Source: Salinilacustrithrix flava
GTDB lineage: Bacteria > Actinomycetota > Acidimicrobiia > Acidimicrobiales > Salinilacustritrichaceae
Reading direction: 5' to 3'
DNA: 64,000 bases
Assembly (NCBI GenBank): GCA_024128875.1
Contig: JAMYFF010000002.1
Span: forward strand, 62,001-126,000
Shown one piece after another: positions 53,030 to 63,944 of the stretch. How positions within the stretch are numbered: the stretch's first letter is position 1; every line of letters begins with the position of its first letter. Under the pieces are notes generated by a model that was not told the origin of the DNA, made no database searches, and saw nothing but the letters and a program-made list of their open reading frames with translations. A program made the position numbers and the translations under genes.

Positions 53030-53674
53030 GTGGCGACCCCCCACTCCACCTCCGCCTACGCCGACGCGCCCAAGTCCGGGAGCGGGCCCGGCGTGCTCGT
53101 CCTGCACTCGTGGTGGGGCCTGAACGACGCCATCAAGGACCGGTGCAACCAGCTGGCCGATGCCGGCTTCACCGTGGTCGCCCCCGACCTGTTCGACGGC
53201 GAGGTCGTCCGCGACGACGCCCACGGCGAGCAGCTCCTGGCCGAGGCCGACGCCAACCGGCTCGTGCTCGGCGTCCAGTCCTCCGCCGACGCCCTCCACC
53301 GCATGCCGGCCACCCAGGGAAGCCGCATCATGGTCGTCGGCTTCTCCATGGGCGCGTCGCTCGGGTTGTGGTTCTCCGAGCGCTTCCCCGACCAGGTCTC
53401 CGCCGTCGTGGGCTACTACGGCACCCAGAGCATCGACTTCACGGCGACCATGTCCGCCTACCAGCTGCACCTGGCCGAGGACGACGCCATGGTCGACCCC
53501 GACGAGCTGGCCCTCATGGAGGCCAGCTTCGGCCTCGCCGGCCGGCCGGTGGAGGTCCACACCTACGAGGGCGTCGCCCACCACTTCGCCGAGGCCGGCA
53601 CCCCGAACTACGACGCCGACGCGGCCGACCTCGCCTGGCAGCGGACCATCGAGTTCCTCCGCCAGCACGCATGA
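53030..53674 (+). CDS. dienelactone hydrolase-family protein
   Basis: An alpha/beta hydrolase of 214 residues from GTG 53030. The oxyanion region is VLVLHSWWGLNDAIKD, and VVAPDLFDGEVV marks the family. The nucleophile elbow is VVGFSMGASLGLW: Ser, not the Cys of true dienelactone hydrolases, stands in the active position (about 106). The Asp and His are in LHLAEDDAMVDPDE and YEGVAHHFAEAG. Its end overlaps the ATG of the next gene by ATGA (53671-53674). The substrate is unknown. Confidence 0.85.
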   Translation: MATPHSTSAYADAPKSGSGPGVLVLHSWWGLNDAIKDRCNQLADAGFTVVAPDLFDGEVVRDDAHGEQLLAEADANRLVLGVQSSADALHRMPATQGSRIMVVGFSMGASLGLWFSERFPDQVSAVVGYYGTQSIDFTATMSAYQLHLAEDDAMVDPDELALMEASFGLAGRPVEVHTYEGVAHHFAEAGTPNYDADAADLAWQRTIEFLRQHA

Positions 53675-54675
53675 GCCCGGGCGGCGCCCGGACCGACTCC
53701 TCGCTCCGGGCGCGGGCGACCCGGGTGGCTCGGGCCATGGTCGCCGAGTGGACCCACGACCGCGTCCCCGACGCTGCCGCGGCCGTGGCCTTCTACGCCG
53801 TGCTCAGCCTCCTGCCGGCGTTCCTGGCCCTGGCCGCGATGCTCGGCCCGCTCGACTCCCTCATCGGCGGGGAGGTCGCCGAGCGCGTGCAGGAGCGGGT
53901 GCTCGACTTCCTCGGCACGGTGCTCACGTCCGAGGCGGACGGCACCCTCGAGGTGGCTCGCGACCTGTTCGAGAACGAACGCCCGGGCCTGCTGACCTTC
54001 TCGCTCGTGATCGCGATCTGGACCGTGTCGCGCAGCTTCGCCGCCCTCGTGCGCGCGCTCGACGTGGTCTACGACCTGGACGAGCACCGCAGCTGGTTGC
54101 GGGTCCGCGGCACCGCCCTGCTCGTCGCCGTGGGCTCGGTCGTGGCCGCGTCGCTCATGCTCGTGGCCATCGTCGTCGGCCCGCTGTTCGGCACCGGCGA
54201 GCAGATCGCCGACCAGGTCGGCCTCGGCGACCAGTTCGTGTTCCTCTGGGACGTCTTCCGGCTGCCGTTCGCGTTCGTCGTGCTCGTGCTGTGGGCGGCG
54301 ACGATCTTCCACATCGCCCCCAACCACCACACGCCGTGGCGCTGGGACGTGCCGGGCGCGCTGCTCACTGCGGTGCTGTGGCTGCTGTTCTCCGGCGCGC
54401 TGCGCCTGTACCTGGAGCTCGCCCAGGCCGGGAACGCGGTGTTCGGCGCCCTCGGCGGTGCGCTCATCGTGCTGCTGTGGTTCTGGCTGCTGTCGCTCGC
54501 CGTGCTCATCGGTGGCGAGCTCAACCAGGTGCTGGCCGACGAGGCCGGCGTGGACCTGGGCTCAGACGCCGTCGATCGCGCGACGGAGATCGGCGACGAA
54601 CGCACCGGCCTCCAGCGCGGACCCGCCGTCGAGGAGCAGGCGCATGATCGCCGAGGCGACGATCACCCCGTCTGA
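53671..54675 (+). CDS. YihY/BrkB-family membrane protein
   Basis: An integral membrane protein with about six helices, 334 residues. DAAAAVAFYAVLSLLPAFLA is the signature first helix of the YihY family; AIWTVSRSFAALVRALDVVYD, PNHHTPWRWDVPGALLTAVL and LLSLAVLIGGELNQVL follow. It begins at the ATG that overlaps the hydrolase stop. Its last 38 codons ([20 protein letters not shown] and on) are read antisense to the end of trpA, an overlap of 114 bp, so the C-terminal tail may be an extension over an unrelated gene. The function of this family is not established. Confidence 0.88.
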   Translation: MSPGGARTDSSLRARATRVARAMVAEWTHDRVPDAAAAVAFYAVLSLLPAFLALAAMLGPLDSLIGGEVAERVQERVLDFLGTVLTSEADGTLEVARDLFENERPGLLTFSLVIAIWTVSRSFAALVRALDVVYDLDEHRSWLRVRGTALLVAVGSVVAASLMLVAIVVGPLFGTGEQIADQVGLGDQFVFLWDVFRLPFAFVVLVLWAATIFHIAPNHHTPWRWDVPGALLTAVLWLLFSGALRLYLELAQAGNAVFGALGGALIVLLWFWLLSLAVLIGGELNQVLADEAGVDLGSDAVDRATEIGDERTGLQRGPAVEEQAHDRRGDDHPV

Positions 54676-55341
54676 CGGGGCGGCGGCCGCAGCAGCGGTC
54701 TCCGGGGAGGAGATGCCGAAGCCCATCACCACCGGGAGATCGGTGATCTGCTTGACCCGACCGGCCAGGTCCGCGGTCCACGTCCCGACCTCGGAGCGCT
54801 CGCCGGTCACGCCGAGCACGTTCACGCCGTAGACGAAGCCCCGGCTGCGAGCGGTCAGCTTGGCGAGGCGCTCGTCGCTGCTGATCGGGCTGGCCAGCAT
54901 GACGGTGTCGAGGTCGGCGTCGCCCACCGCCTCCTCCCAGGCGTCCATCTCCTCGTAGGGGACGTCGGGGATGATCGCGCCGTGCACCCCGGACTGGATG
55001 CACTCCTCGACGAAGCGCCGGTACCCCATGCGGAACGGGATGTTGGCGTAGGTCATCACGATGAGCGGGATGGAGACGTCGAGGCCGCGCAGCTCGGACA
55101 GGACCGTGCGGGGCGTGGTGCCCCGGCGCAGCGCCTGGTCGGATGCGGCCTGGATCGTGGGCCCGTCCATGACCGGGTCGGAGAACGGGATGTTGACCTC
55201 GACACCGTCGGCGCCGGCGTCCTCGTAGGCGCGGATGACGTCGAGCCAGTCGTCGGTGATGCCGCCGGTGACGTAGGGCATCAGCAGCTTGCGGCCGCTG
55301 TCGCGCCGCTCGCGCAGGTGCTTCTCGAGCGTGCCCATCAC
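54562..55341 (-). CDS. trpA: tryptophan synthase alpha chain
   Basis: Cleaves indole-3-glycerol phosphate to indole within the alpha2-beta2 complex. It has 259 residues. The catalytic Glu is in [20 protein letters not shown] (about 49), and the Asp and phosphate loop follow in [15 protein letters not shown] and [16 protein letters not shown]. The ATG overlaps the trpB stop (55338-55341), and [20 protein letters not shown] is a usual start. It is the last gene of the trpF-trpB-trpA block. Confidence 0.95.
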   Translation of the reverse strand: MMGTLEKHLRERRDSGRKLLMPYVTGGITDDWLDVIRAYEDAGADGVEVNIPFSDPVMDGPTIQAASDQALRRGTTPRTVLSELRGLDVSIPLIVMTYANIPFRMGYRRFVEECIQSGVHGAIIPDVPYEEMDAWEEAVGDADLDTVMLASPISSDERLAKLTARSRGFVYGVNVLGVTGERSEVGTWTADLAGRVKQITDLPVVMGFGISSPETAAAAAAPSDGVIVASAIMRLLLDGGSALEAGAFVADLRRAIDGV

Positions 55342-56522
55342 AGCTCCCCGAGGATCTCGGCGACCTGGGCCACGTCCTTGTCGCCCCGGCCCGACAGGTT
55401 GAGCAGCACGGTCTTGCCGGCGAGCTCCTCACGGGCCCGGCTGACCCAGGCGAGGGCGTGGGCCGGCTCGAGCGCCGGGATGATGCCCTCGGTGCGGGAC
55501 AGCAGCTGGAAGGCGTCGAGCACCTCGGCGTCGGTGACCGACTCGTAGCGGGCCCGACCCAGCTCGGCGAGGTGGGCGTGCTCGGGGCCGACGCCGGGGT
55601 AGTCGAGGCCGGCGGAGATCGACTGGGCCTCCTGGACCTGGCCGTGGTCGTCCTGGAGCAGGAACGATGTGGAGCCGTGGACGATGCCGGCCACGCCGCG
55701 CCCGACGGCTGCGCCGCCGGCGGGCTCGACGCCCACCAGGTCGGCGTCGGAGTCGACGAAGCCGGAGAAGATGCCGATGGCGTTGGAGCCGCCACCCACG
55801 CAGGCGGTGACGACGTCCGGGTCCCGTCCGTCGAGGGCGAGGCACTGCTCGCGGGCCTCGGTGCCGATCACCCGGTGCAGCTCGCGGACCATGAACGGGT
55901 ACGGGTGCGGGCCCATCGCCGAGCCGAGGCAGTAGTGGGTGGACTCCACGGTGGCGACCCAGTCCCGCATGGCCTCGTTCACCGCGTCCTTGAGGGTGCG
56001 GGAGCCGGTCTCGGCCGAGCGGACCTCGGCGCCGAGGAGGCGCATCCGGAACACGTTGAGCTTCTGGCGCTCCATGTCGACGGCGCCCATGTAGACGACG
56101 CAGTCGAGGCCGAGCAGGGCGGCGGCGGTCGCGGTGGCCACGCCGTGCTGGCCGGCGCCGGTCTCGGCCACCAGGCGCTTCTTGCCCATCCGCTGGGCGA
56201 GCAGGGCCTGGCCGAGGACGTTGTTGATCTTGTGGCTGCCGGTGTGGTTCAGGTCCTCGCGCTTGAGCAGCAGGCGCAGGCCGAGCTCGTCGGAGAGGCG
56301 GTCGCACAGGGTCAGGGGGCTGGGGCGGCCGGCGTAGTCGCGCAGGAGGCCGTCGAGCCGACCCCGGAAGGCCTCGTCGGCCCAGGCGGCGCGGAACTCG
56401 TGCTCGACCTCCTGGCAGGCACCGACCAGGGTCTCGGGGACGAACTGGCCGCCGAAGCGGCCGAAGCGGCCGTCGGGCACGTCGCCCATGATCGAGTCGG
56501 CGGCGGTGGGCGTGGTGGTCAT
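55338..56522 (-). CDS. trpB: tryptophan synthase beta chain
   Basis: PLP enzyme joining indole and serine to tryptophan, 394 residues. Lys in [19 protein letters not shown] (about 96) binds [23 protein letters not shown] and the phosphate-binding GGGSNAIG (in [14 protein letters not shown]) are conserved. [20 protein letters not shown] is the normal N-terminus. It overlaps trpF (ATGA-type) upstream and trpA downstream. It appears complete. Confidence 0.97.
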   Translation of the reverse strand: MTTTPTAADSIMGDVPDGRFGRFGGQFVPETLVGACQEVEHEFRAAWADEAFRGRLDGLLRDYAGRPSPLTLCDRLSDELGLRLLLKREDLNHTGSHKINNVLGQALLAQRMGKKRLVAETGAGQHGVATATAAALLGLDCVVYMGAVDMERQKLNVFRMRLLGAEVRSAETGSRTLKDAVNEAMRDWVATVESTHYCLGSAMGPHPYPFMVRELHRVIGTEAREQCLALDGRDPDVVTACVGGGSNAIGIFSGFVDSDADLVGVEPAGGAAVGRGVAGIVHGSTSFLLQDDHGQVQEAQSISAGLDYPGVGPEHAHLAELGRARYESVTDAEVLDAFQLLSRTEGIIPALEPAHALAWVSRAREELAGKTVLLNLSGRGDKDVAQVAEILGEL

Positions 56523-57169
56523 GGTGCGGTCCAGAGGTCGGCGAGGGGGGTGTGGGGGTCGGTGCCGGGGTCGGCAGCCTTGGCGGCGGCGACGAACGCC
56601 CGCACGGCGTCGGGGTCCTTCTTCCCGAAGGACGCCTCGACACCGGAGGCGACGTCGACGCCCCAGGGCCGGACCGTGCGGATGGCGTCGGCCACGGTGT
56701 CGGGCCGGAGGCCGCCGGCGAGGAGCACTCGGTGGCGACGGGTGAGGTCGCCGACCAGGCTCCAGTCGAAGGGCTCGCCGCCGCCGGGCGTGGGTGCGTC
56801 GAGCAGGAGGATGTCGGCGCCGTGGCGGTCGATCTCGTCGAGCTGAGGGTCGCCGGCCGCCATGCCGCGGATCAGCACCGGGACCCGCTCGTGCACCTGG
56901 GCGCTGGTGGCGGGCGTCTCGGCGCCGTGGAGCTGGGCCGCCCGCAGGCCGACCTCGTCGACGATGTCGAGGACCTCCCGGGCCAGGTGGTCGCGGAAGA
57001 CGCCGACGGTGAGCACGTGGTCGGGGACGGCGGCCACGATCTCCTTGGCCTCCTCGACGGTGACCTGGCGGCGGGAGGGGGCGAAGATCACGCCGATCGC
57101 GTCGGCACCAGCGTCGACGGCCAGCTCGGCGTCAGCGGCGCTGGTGGTGGCGCAGATCTTCACGAACAC
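56519..57169 (-). CDS. trpF: phosphoribosylanthranilate isomerase
   Basis: Third step of tryptophan synthesis. It has 216 residues from GTG 57169 ([20 protein letters not shown]); GTG 57163 is another possible start. The catalytic Cys is in [23 protein letters not shown] and [13 protein letters not shown] follow, and the phosphate loop is in [15 protein letters not shown] with the Asp of [17 protein letters not shown]. The open frame continues upstream into the hairpin before trpC's end. It overlaps trpB. The intrinsic terminator after trpC stands about 55 bp upstream, so it may be leaderless or transcribed from its own promoter. Confidence 0.94.
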   Translation of the reverse strand: MFVKICATTSAADAELAVDAGADAIGVIFAPSRRQVTVEEAKEIVAAVPDHVLTVGVFRDHLAREVLDIVDEVGLRAAQLHGAETPATSAQVHERVPVLIRGMAAGDPQLDEIDRHGADILLLDAPTPGGGEPFDWSLVGDLTRRHRVLLAGGLRPDTVADAIRTVRPWGVDVASGVEASFGKKDPDAVRAFVAAAKAADPGTDPHTPLADLWTAP

Positions 57170-57223
57170 GGCCGCGACCGTAACTGAGGCACAACCCGAT
57201 TCCCCCGGCAGATCCGAAGAGAA

Positions 57224-57267
57224 AATCCCGTGGATCCTGACCACGGGTGGTCAGGATCCACGGGATT
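57224..57267 (-). terminator. strong hairpin after trpC (20-bp perfect arms)
   Basis: AATCCCGTGGATCCTGACCA (57224-57243) and its exact reverse complement (57248-57267) flank a 4-base loop. On the minus strand the stem is followed by TTTTCTCTT. It begins two bases after the trpC stop. It is an intrinsic terminator or attenuator that divides trpC from trpF-trpB-trpA. Confidence 0.88.
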
Positions 57268-57268
57268 C

Positions 57269-58042
57269 TCATCTACGGAGGGCGGCGACCGCGGCGGTGG
57301 GGTCGCCGGACGTGACGAGGGACTCCCCCACCAGGACGGCGTCGTAGCCGGCATCGGCGAGGGCCTTGGCGTCGTCGGCGTCGCGCACGCCGGATTCGGC
57401 GACCGACACGACGTGATCGGGGAACGCCGCGGCCATGCGCACGGCCCGCTCGTGGTCGACCTCGAAGGTGACGAGATCCCGCTGGTTGACGCCGACGAGG
57501 GTGGCGCCGACGGCGAGGGCCCGTTCGAGCTCGGCTTCGTCGTGGACCTCGACCAGCGCGTCGAGGCCGATCTCGGTGGCGGTGCGGTGGAACTCGCCCA
57601 GCTCCTCGTCGTCGAGGGCGGCGGCGATCAGCAGCACGCAGTCGGCGCCCATCAGCCGGGCGTCGAGCACGTCCTTGACCGACACCGTGAAGTCCTTGCG
57701 CAGCACGGGGAGGCGTGTGCCGGCCCGGGCTGCGGCGAGGTCCTCGGGCGAGCCGCCGAAGTGCACCTCGTCGGTGAGCACCGACAGGCACGTGGCCCCG
57801 CCCTGCTCGTACTGGCCGGCGAGGCGGGCGGGGTCGAGGTCGGCGAACAGGTCGCCCTTGGAGGGCGAGCGGCGCTTCACCTCGGCGATGACCGCGAGGC
57901 CGTCCGCGGCGCGCAGGGCGTCGGCGAAGCCGCGGGTCGGCTTGGCGCCCTCGAGGGCGCGACGGAGCTCGACCTCCGACCGCTCGTCGCCGGCGGCGGT
58001 CAGCCGGTGGGCGAGCAGGATGCCGTCGAGGTAGGTGGCCAT
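57269..58042 (-). CDS. trpC: indole-3-glycerol-phosphate synthase
   Basis: Fourth step of tryptophan synthesis. It has 257 residues from ATG 58042 (MATYLDGILLAHR). The catalytic Lys is in VIAEVKRRSPSKGDLFADLD; LSVLTDEVHFGGSPEDLAAA, VLRKDFTVSVKDVLDARLMG, VGVNQRDLVTFEVD and SVAESGVRDADDAKALADAG follow with the usual Glu and phosphate-site residues. It stands as the last gene upstream of the hairpin. It lies 22 bp from the ABM-domain gene. Confidence 0.96.
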   Translation of the reverse strand: MATYLDGILLAHRLTAAGDERSEVELRRALEGAKPTRGFADALRAADGLAVIAEVKRRSPSKGDLFADLDPARLAGQYEQGGATCLSVLTDEVHFGGSPEDLAAARAGTRLPVLRKDFTVSVKDVLDARLMGADCVLLIAAALDDEELGEFHRTATEIGLDALVEVHDEAELERALAVGATLVGVNQRDLVTFEVDHERAVRMAAAFPDHVVSVAESGVRDADDAKALADAGYDAVLVGESLVTSGDPTAAVAALRR

Positions 58043-58064
58043 GACCCGTCGCTTGTGCCGGTGG

Positions 58065-58376
58065 TCAGCCGGGGAGGCCCTTGGCCTGCACCGGGGTGCA
58101 GATGTGCAGCTCGGGGGCGCCGGCGAGCAGGCCGCCGATCTTGCCGCCGAAGGCCTTGAAGGCGTCGCTGGCGCCGTGGGCCTTGAGGGCATCGTTGTCG
58201 GTGTACATCTCGTAGACCCACACAGAGGTCTCGTCCCCGGTGTCGGTGCTGATGGCGTACACGCGGGTGCCGTCCTCGGACTCGACCTGCGGGAAGTAGT
58301 CCTGGAAGGCGGCGACGATCTCGTCGCGCTTGCCTTCCTGGGCCTGGATGCGGGCGATGACGGTGAGCTGCGACAT
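58065..58376 (-). CDS. ABM-domain (antibiotic biosynthesis monooxygenase-like) protein
   Basis: A 103-residue dimeric alpha-beta barrel protein. LTVIARIQAQEGKRDEIVAA is the family's first strand and helix, and VWVYEMYTDNDALKAHGASD the third strand with the conserved His. No haem site is evident. These proteins often protect against or modify reactive compounds; the substrate is unknown. It lies between the J-domain gene and trpC on the same strand. Confidence 0.8.
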   Translation of the reverse strand: MSQLTVIARIQAQEGKRDEIVAAFQDYFPQVESEDGTRVYAISTDTGDETSVWVYEMYTDNDALKAHGASDAFKAFGGKIGGLLAGAPELHICTPVQAKGLPG

Positions 58377-58413
58377 GGGCGGCGACGCTACCGGACAGCC
58401 TCGCCGCGAGCGG

Positions 58414-58974
58414 TCACTCCCGGTCGTTCCGGCTGGCGTTGATGAGCGCGACGAAGGGCAGGGCCAGGAAGCTCAGCCCGGCGAGGGCGAGCACGAAGAA
58501 CCCGGCGATGAGCATCCCGCCGTAGCCGAGGAACGCGCCACCGAGGATCATCGTGACCCCGACCGCGGCCAGCGTCGCGGGGGCGAGGGCGAAGGCCCGG
58601 GGGATGCTGGGCGCTCCGGTGGGCGTGTCGTCGAAGAGCCGGGGATCGATGTCGTCGGAGGTGTCGAAGGGCTGGAAGGAGCTGTCGGGGTCCCGCACGT
58701 GGGCGCCGCCCGCCGTGGTCGACGGACCGGCGAGGCGGGCGTCGTAGGCAGCCCGCCTGGCCGGGTCGGACAGCACCGTCCACGCCGCGTTGACGCGGGC
58801 CATCCGGACGGCAGCGTCGGCTCGGGCCTGCTCGCTGGAGGCGCCCATGCGGTCGGGGTGGTGCCGGCGGGCCAGGGCCACGTAGGCGGCGCGGATGTCC
58901 GCCGGGGACGCGGAGGGGGCGACGCCGAGCTCGTCGTAGTGGCGCGGCTCCCTCCCGTCCTGCTGGTGACCCAT
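58414..58974 (-). CDS. J-domain membrane protein
   Basis: A DnaJ-like co-chaperone with 186 residues from ATG 58974. The J-domain fills residues 11-85 with the diagnostic HPD in ALARRHHPDRMGA (39-41). A Gly- and Ser-rich linker follows, then two hydrophobic helices (ALAPATLAAVGVTMILGGAF and GMLIAGFFVLALAGLSFLAL). It is therefore anchored in the membrane and would recruit DnaK. No Cys-rich zinc domain is present. It is inside the trp-containing run, between the lipoprotein and the ABM gene. Confidence 0.85.
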   Translation of the reverse strand: MGHQQDGREPRHYDELGVAPSASPADIRAAYVALARRHHPDRMGASSEQARADAAVRMARVNAAWTVLSDPARRAAYDARLAGPSTTAGGAHVRDPDSSFQPFDTSDDIDPRLFDDTPTGAPSIPRAFALAPATLAAVGVTMILGGAFLGYGGMLIAGFFVLALAGLSFLALPFVALINASRNDRE

Positions 58975-58995
58975 GGGGGCCACCCTACGAGGGCC

Positions 58996-59898
58996 TCAGT
59001 CGTCCTCCGTCGTGGTCGGACCCGGCGTCGGGGTCGCCTCGTCGGGCTCCGTCGTCGTCGTGGACGTCGTGGTCGTCGGGCGCGGCGCGCAGGACGGGAC
59101 CTCGAGCGGGAAGGTGCGCTCGTCGGCACCGTCGGCCACCACCGCCGTCGCGGTCACCGTGGCGGTCTGCTCGCAGCGGTAGGTGAACACGGCCACGCCG
59201 TCGCTGTCCGTGGCGCTCGGGGCATCGACCAGCTCCCACCCCGCCGAGCGCACCTGCACCGGCTGGCCCGGGAGCGGCCGCGTGCGGCCGACGCCGTCAT
59301 CGCCGACCACCTTCTCCACGACCCGGACCGCGAGGCTCACCGTGTCGCCCACGGTCGGCGCCGCCGGCGTCACGTCGGACAGCACGAGGATCCCCTGGTG
59401 CTCCCGGACCACGAGCCGCAGCTCCCGGGGCTGGGACTCGGTGAGGAAGAAGACCTCGGGCTCGAGCATCGTCAGCGTGGGCGGGGCGAACGCCCGGACC
59501 CGCATGCGCCCGCCCGGCAGCCCCTCCAGCACCCAGGTCCCGTCGTCGCGGGTGCGCACCTCGCGGACCTGGACCGCGTCGCCGACCAGCCGCTCGATGC
59601 GCACGATCGCGCCCGGGACCGGCCCGGACGGACCGGTGACGTCGCCGCTGAGGATGGCGTCACCGAACTCGGCCAGGGTCGTGGTCGTCTGGCCGGCCAC
59701 GGCCTGCAGGACGGTGCGGGAGTGGTCGACCGAGGTCGTGGTCTCCGCCGGCCGGGTGGTGGCGGTGGGATCGGGCGGGGGCAGCGTGGCCCGCTCGGGG
59801 GCGCTGCACGTGCTGCCGAACACGGCGATCACGAGGGCCACGCCCGCCACCACGGCGACGAGGCGGGCGGGGTGGCGGACCTGCGGGAACCGGGCCAT
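58996..59898 (-). CDS. putative lipoprotein with Ig-like/carboxypeptidase regulatory domain
   Basis: A 300-residue exported protein. The signal peptide (HPARLVAVVAGVALVIAVFG) is followed by STCSAPE, a lipobox-like site. A Pro- and Thr-rich linker follows, then a segment typical of carboxypeptidase-regulatory-like domains (GDVTGPSGPVPGAIVRIERL and TRDDGTWVLEGLPGGRMRVR). A second domain (DTVSLAVRVVEKVVGDD and SDGVAVFTYRCEQTATVTAT) resembles bacterial Ig-like repeats. The tail is Thr/Pro-rich. ATG at 59898 fits. It is directly downstream of ygfZ (5 bp). The function is unknown. Confidence 0.75.
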   Translation of the reverse strand: MARFPQVRHPARLVAVVAGVALVIAVFGSTCSAPERATLPPPDPTATTRPAETTTSVDHSRTVLQAVAGQTTTTLAEFGDAILSGDVTGPSGPVPGAIVRIERLVGDAVQVREVRTRDDGTWVLEGLPGGRMRVRAFAPPTLTMLEPEVFFLTESQPRELRLVVREHQGILVLSDVTPAAPTVGDTVSLAVRVVEKVVGDDGVGRTRPLPGQPVQVRSAGWELVDAPSATDSDGVAVFTYRCEQTATVTATAVVADGADERTFPLEVPSCAPRPTTTTSTTTTEPDEATPTPGPTTTEDD

Positions 59899-59903
59899 CG
59901 GCC

Positions 59904-60748
59904 TCAGCTGATGGGCAGCACGTGCACGACCCCGGGCACGCCGCCGACGGTGACCTCTGCACCCTCCAGGACGGCCCGGCCGAGGAACGCGAGGGCGATG
60001 GGCCCGTGCCGGTCCGACACCGCCGCGGTCGTGACGGTGGCGGCCGGTCCCTCGCACTCGACGGGGGCGCCCTCCTCGACCGGGGCCTCGAGCACGATGG
60101 CTCGCAGGCGGCGGGGCACGTTGCCGCCGCGGCTGTCGATGCGGGCGGTCAGCTCCTGGCCGACGAAGCACCCCTTCGTGAACGAGACGGACTCGTCCAC
60201 GATCCAGTCGCCGATCTCGGCGGGGATCGTGGACTCGGTGAGCTCGCGGCCCATGGCGGGCACGCCGTGCTCGACGTCGTGGGCCCGGAGCTGCGCGGGG
60301 GTCATCGGCTCGACATCTTCGGGGAGCTCGGCACCGGGGCCGAGCAGGTCGTAGCCCGTGACCGTGCCCCCGGGCGGGGCGAGGCGCAGGACGCCGTCGG
60401 GGACGTCGCCGCGGGGGGCGCCGGTGCCGCGCACGGCGACGGCAGGCCAGTCGAGCACCTCGATCTCGGCCTTGGTGCGGATGAGGAACCGCTTCAGGCG
60501 GTCGTGCAGGGCCTGGCCCCACCCGTCGTCGATGTCGAGGAGGACCTCGTCGGCGGCGGTGCGGGTGATGCGGGCCCACGCGTCGACCTTGCCCTGGGGC
60601 TGGAGCACGAAGGTCCACGACGAGGTGTGGACGCCGAGGGCGTCGACGTCCTGGCTCAGCTGGCCCTGGAGGAACGTGAGCGCGTCGGGGCCCCAGACCC
60701 GGACCACGTCTCGTTGGATGGGGGTGCCCCTCGGGGTGTCGGCCTCGG

Positions 60749-60752
<4 letters not shown>
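59904..60752 (-). CDS. ygfZ: folate-binding protein YgfZ (iron-sulfur cluster assembly factor)
   Basis: A GcvT-like tetrahydrofolate-binding protein that helps maintain iron-sulfur enzymes. It has 282 residues from ATG 60752, which overlaps the trpE stop (ATGA). The diagnostic motif KGCFVGQELTARID is at about residue 190, and FLQGQLSQDVDALG near residue 30 fits the family. It lacks the catalytic Asp of true aminomethyltransferase GcvT as far as can be seen. It lies in the trp-containing run. Confidence 0.92.
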
Positions 60753-62292
<1,540 letters not shown>

Positions 62293-62296
<4 letters not shown>

Positions 62297-62676
62297 CCGT
62301 TGGGCGCGACGTCGGGGTCGGTGAACGACCGGTAGAAGCAGGAGTACTCGCCGGTGTGGCAGGCCCCGCTGCCCTCCTGCTCCACGACCAGCAGGATCGT
62401 GTCGCCGTCGCAGTCGTAGTGGGCCTCGCGGATGTACTGGCGGTCGCCGGAGGTCTCGCCCTTGCACCAGTACTCCTGGCGGGAGCGGCTCCAGAACCAC
62501 GTGCGGCCGGTCTCGAGGCTCTTGCGCAGGGACTCATCGTTCATCCAGGCCAGCATCAGGATCTTCCCGGTGCCCTCCTCCTGGACGATGGCGGGGACGA
62601 GGCCGTCGTCGTTGTACTTGACGTTGTCCAGGTGGCCCTCGACGAAGGCGAGCGGGGTGGCGGTCGGGCCGGTCAT
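62293..62676 (-). CDS. hisI: phosphoribosyl-AMP cyclohydrolase
   Basis: Third step of histidine synthesis, 127 residues from ATG 62676. The zinc-binding set is seen in [20 protein letters not shown] and [32 protein letters not shown] and [20 protein letters not shown] are also typical. It is monofunctional, lacking the HisE domain. It is coupled to trpE, a pairing of histidine and tryptophan genes that occurs in several actinobacteria. Confidence 0.96.
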
Positions 62677-62729
62677 GGCCCGCATCGTAGGTCCGGCCCC
62701 GCCGGCCCCCGAAGTGCGATCGGCCCGGC

Positions 62730-63944
62730 TCAGGCTGCCGACACGCTCCAGTGCCAAGGCTCGCTGGCCAGGTTGAAGAAGCCGTAGCCGGCGGCGTTGG
62801 CGGCCAGCCACCGGTAGGCGGGCGAGCGGCGAGACGTGATGCTCTCCTCGCCGTGGCGGAAGTCGACGGCGAGGCCGCTCTCGTGGAGCGACCGGTTGGG
62901 CTTGGCCGTCGGCGGCGAGCAGGCGCTGCTGGACTTCTCGTAGATGTCGAACTCGGTCGGCCCGCAGTTCTGCTCGCGCAGCTCGAGCTGGCGCCGGGTG
63001 GAGCGGTAGGCCTTGCCGCGCAGGTCGATGCCGTCGGCCCGGGCGGCCACGACCATGTCCCGCAGGGCGCCGGCGATGGAGGCGTGGACCCGGAAGCCCT
63101 CGACGCGGACGAGCGGGAGGTCTTGGCGGCCGCGCTCCTCCTCGGCCACCCACCGCCCGGCGGCCAGCATCCCCGAGCGGGCATGTCGCAGCTCGTTGTG
63201 GAGGTACTCGATGTGGGCGTCCATCCGGTTGGCCGATCGGTGGGCGAGGTCGAGGGCAGCACGGTGGTGCTGGCGCCGTGCCTCCCGATCGAGGAGCCCC
63301 AGCTCGGCCTCCTCGGCAGTCCGGCGCGCGGCCAGCGCGTCGAGCTCGGCGGCATTGAACGTCACGTCGGTCGCGCCGGTGCCGGTGCCGGCGTCGAGCG
63401 CGGGCTGCGCGGCCTTCAGCGCGCGTCGGTGCGCCACCTCGGCGCGGATCTCGTCCCGCCGCTTCGTCGCCTCGGCGTCGGCCTTCGCAGCCCGCTCCAG
63501 CTCGGCGCCGGCGGCCCGGACGTCGACGCGCATCGACCGGGCGGTCTCGTAGAGCACGTACTCGGCGGCGCGCAGGCCCTCCACGTGGGCGGTGGCGACG
63601 ACGATGCGGGCCCGCAGCTCGGAGGCCCGCTCGGTCGGCAGCTCGGGCAGCGGCAGATCGAGGTCGGCCACGGTCACCGCGTCGAGGTCCACGCCCTGGT
63701 AGCCCAGCGACAGCAGGTCGACGCCGTCGATCCCGGGGAACGCCATGGACGGGCCGGCCGCCGGGAGCGAGTCGGGCACGGTCGGGGCCGCGGCCGGAGC
63801 GGCGGTCGCAGCCGCCTCGGCCCGGCCGAGTGGGCTGGACGCGTTGGCGCTCAGGGGCGGGCCGAAGAACGCGCCCAGACCGACGGTGAGGGCGAGGCCG
63901 CCGGCGAGCACGGAGACCTTGAGGCGAGGACGGAGAGGTTGCAT
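62730..63944 (-). CDS. secreted peptidase M15-like (VanY-type) protein
   Basis: A 404-residue exported protein. The signal peptide ([19 protein letters not shown]) precedes a long, alpha-helical region rich in Ala, Arg and Glu (residues 95-290), probably a coiled coil. The C-terminal 110 residues are a VanY-type D-Ala-D-Ala carboxypeptidase domain: [20 protein letters not shown] gives the zinc His and Asp, and [16 protein letters not shown] the last His. The zinc site therefore appears complete. It most likely trims peptidoglycan. ATG at 63944 starts it; hisI lies 54 bp downstream on the same strand. Confidence 0.85.
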   Translation of the reverse strand: MQPLRPRLKVSVLAGGLALTVGLGAFFGPPLSANASSPLGRAEAAATAAPAAAPTVPDSLPAAGPSMAFPGIDGVDLLSLGYQGVDLDAVTVADLDLPLPELPTERASELRARIVVATAHVEGLRAAEYVLYETARSMRVDVRAAGAELERAAKADAEATKRRDEIRAEVAHRRALKAAQPALDAGTGTGATDVTFNAAELDALAARRTAEEAELGLLDREARRQHHRAALDLAHRSANRMDAHIEYLHNELRHARSGMLAAGRWVAEEERGRQDLPLVRVEGFRVHASIAGALRDMVVAARADGIDLRGKAYRSTRRQLELREQNCGPTEFDIYEKSSSACSPPTAKPNRSLHESGLAVDFRHGEESITSRRSPAYRWLAANAAGYGFFNLASEPWHWSVSAA

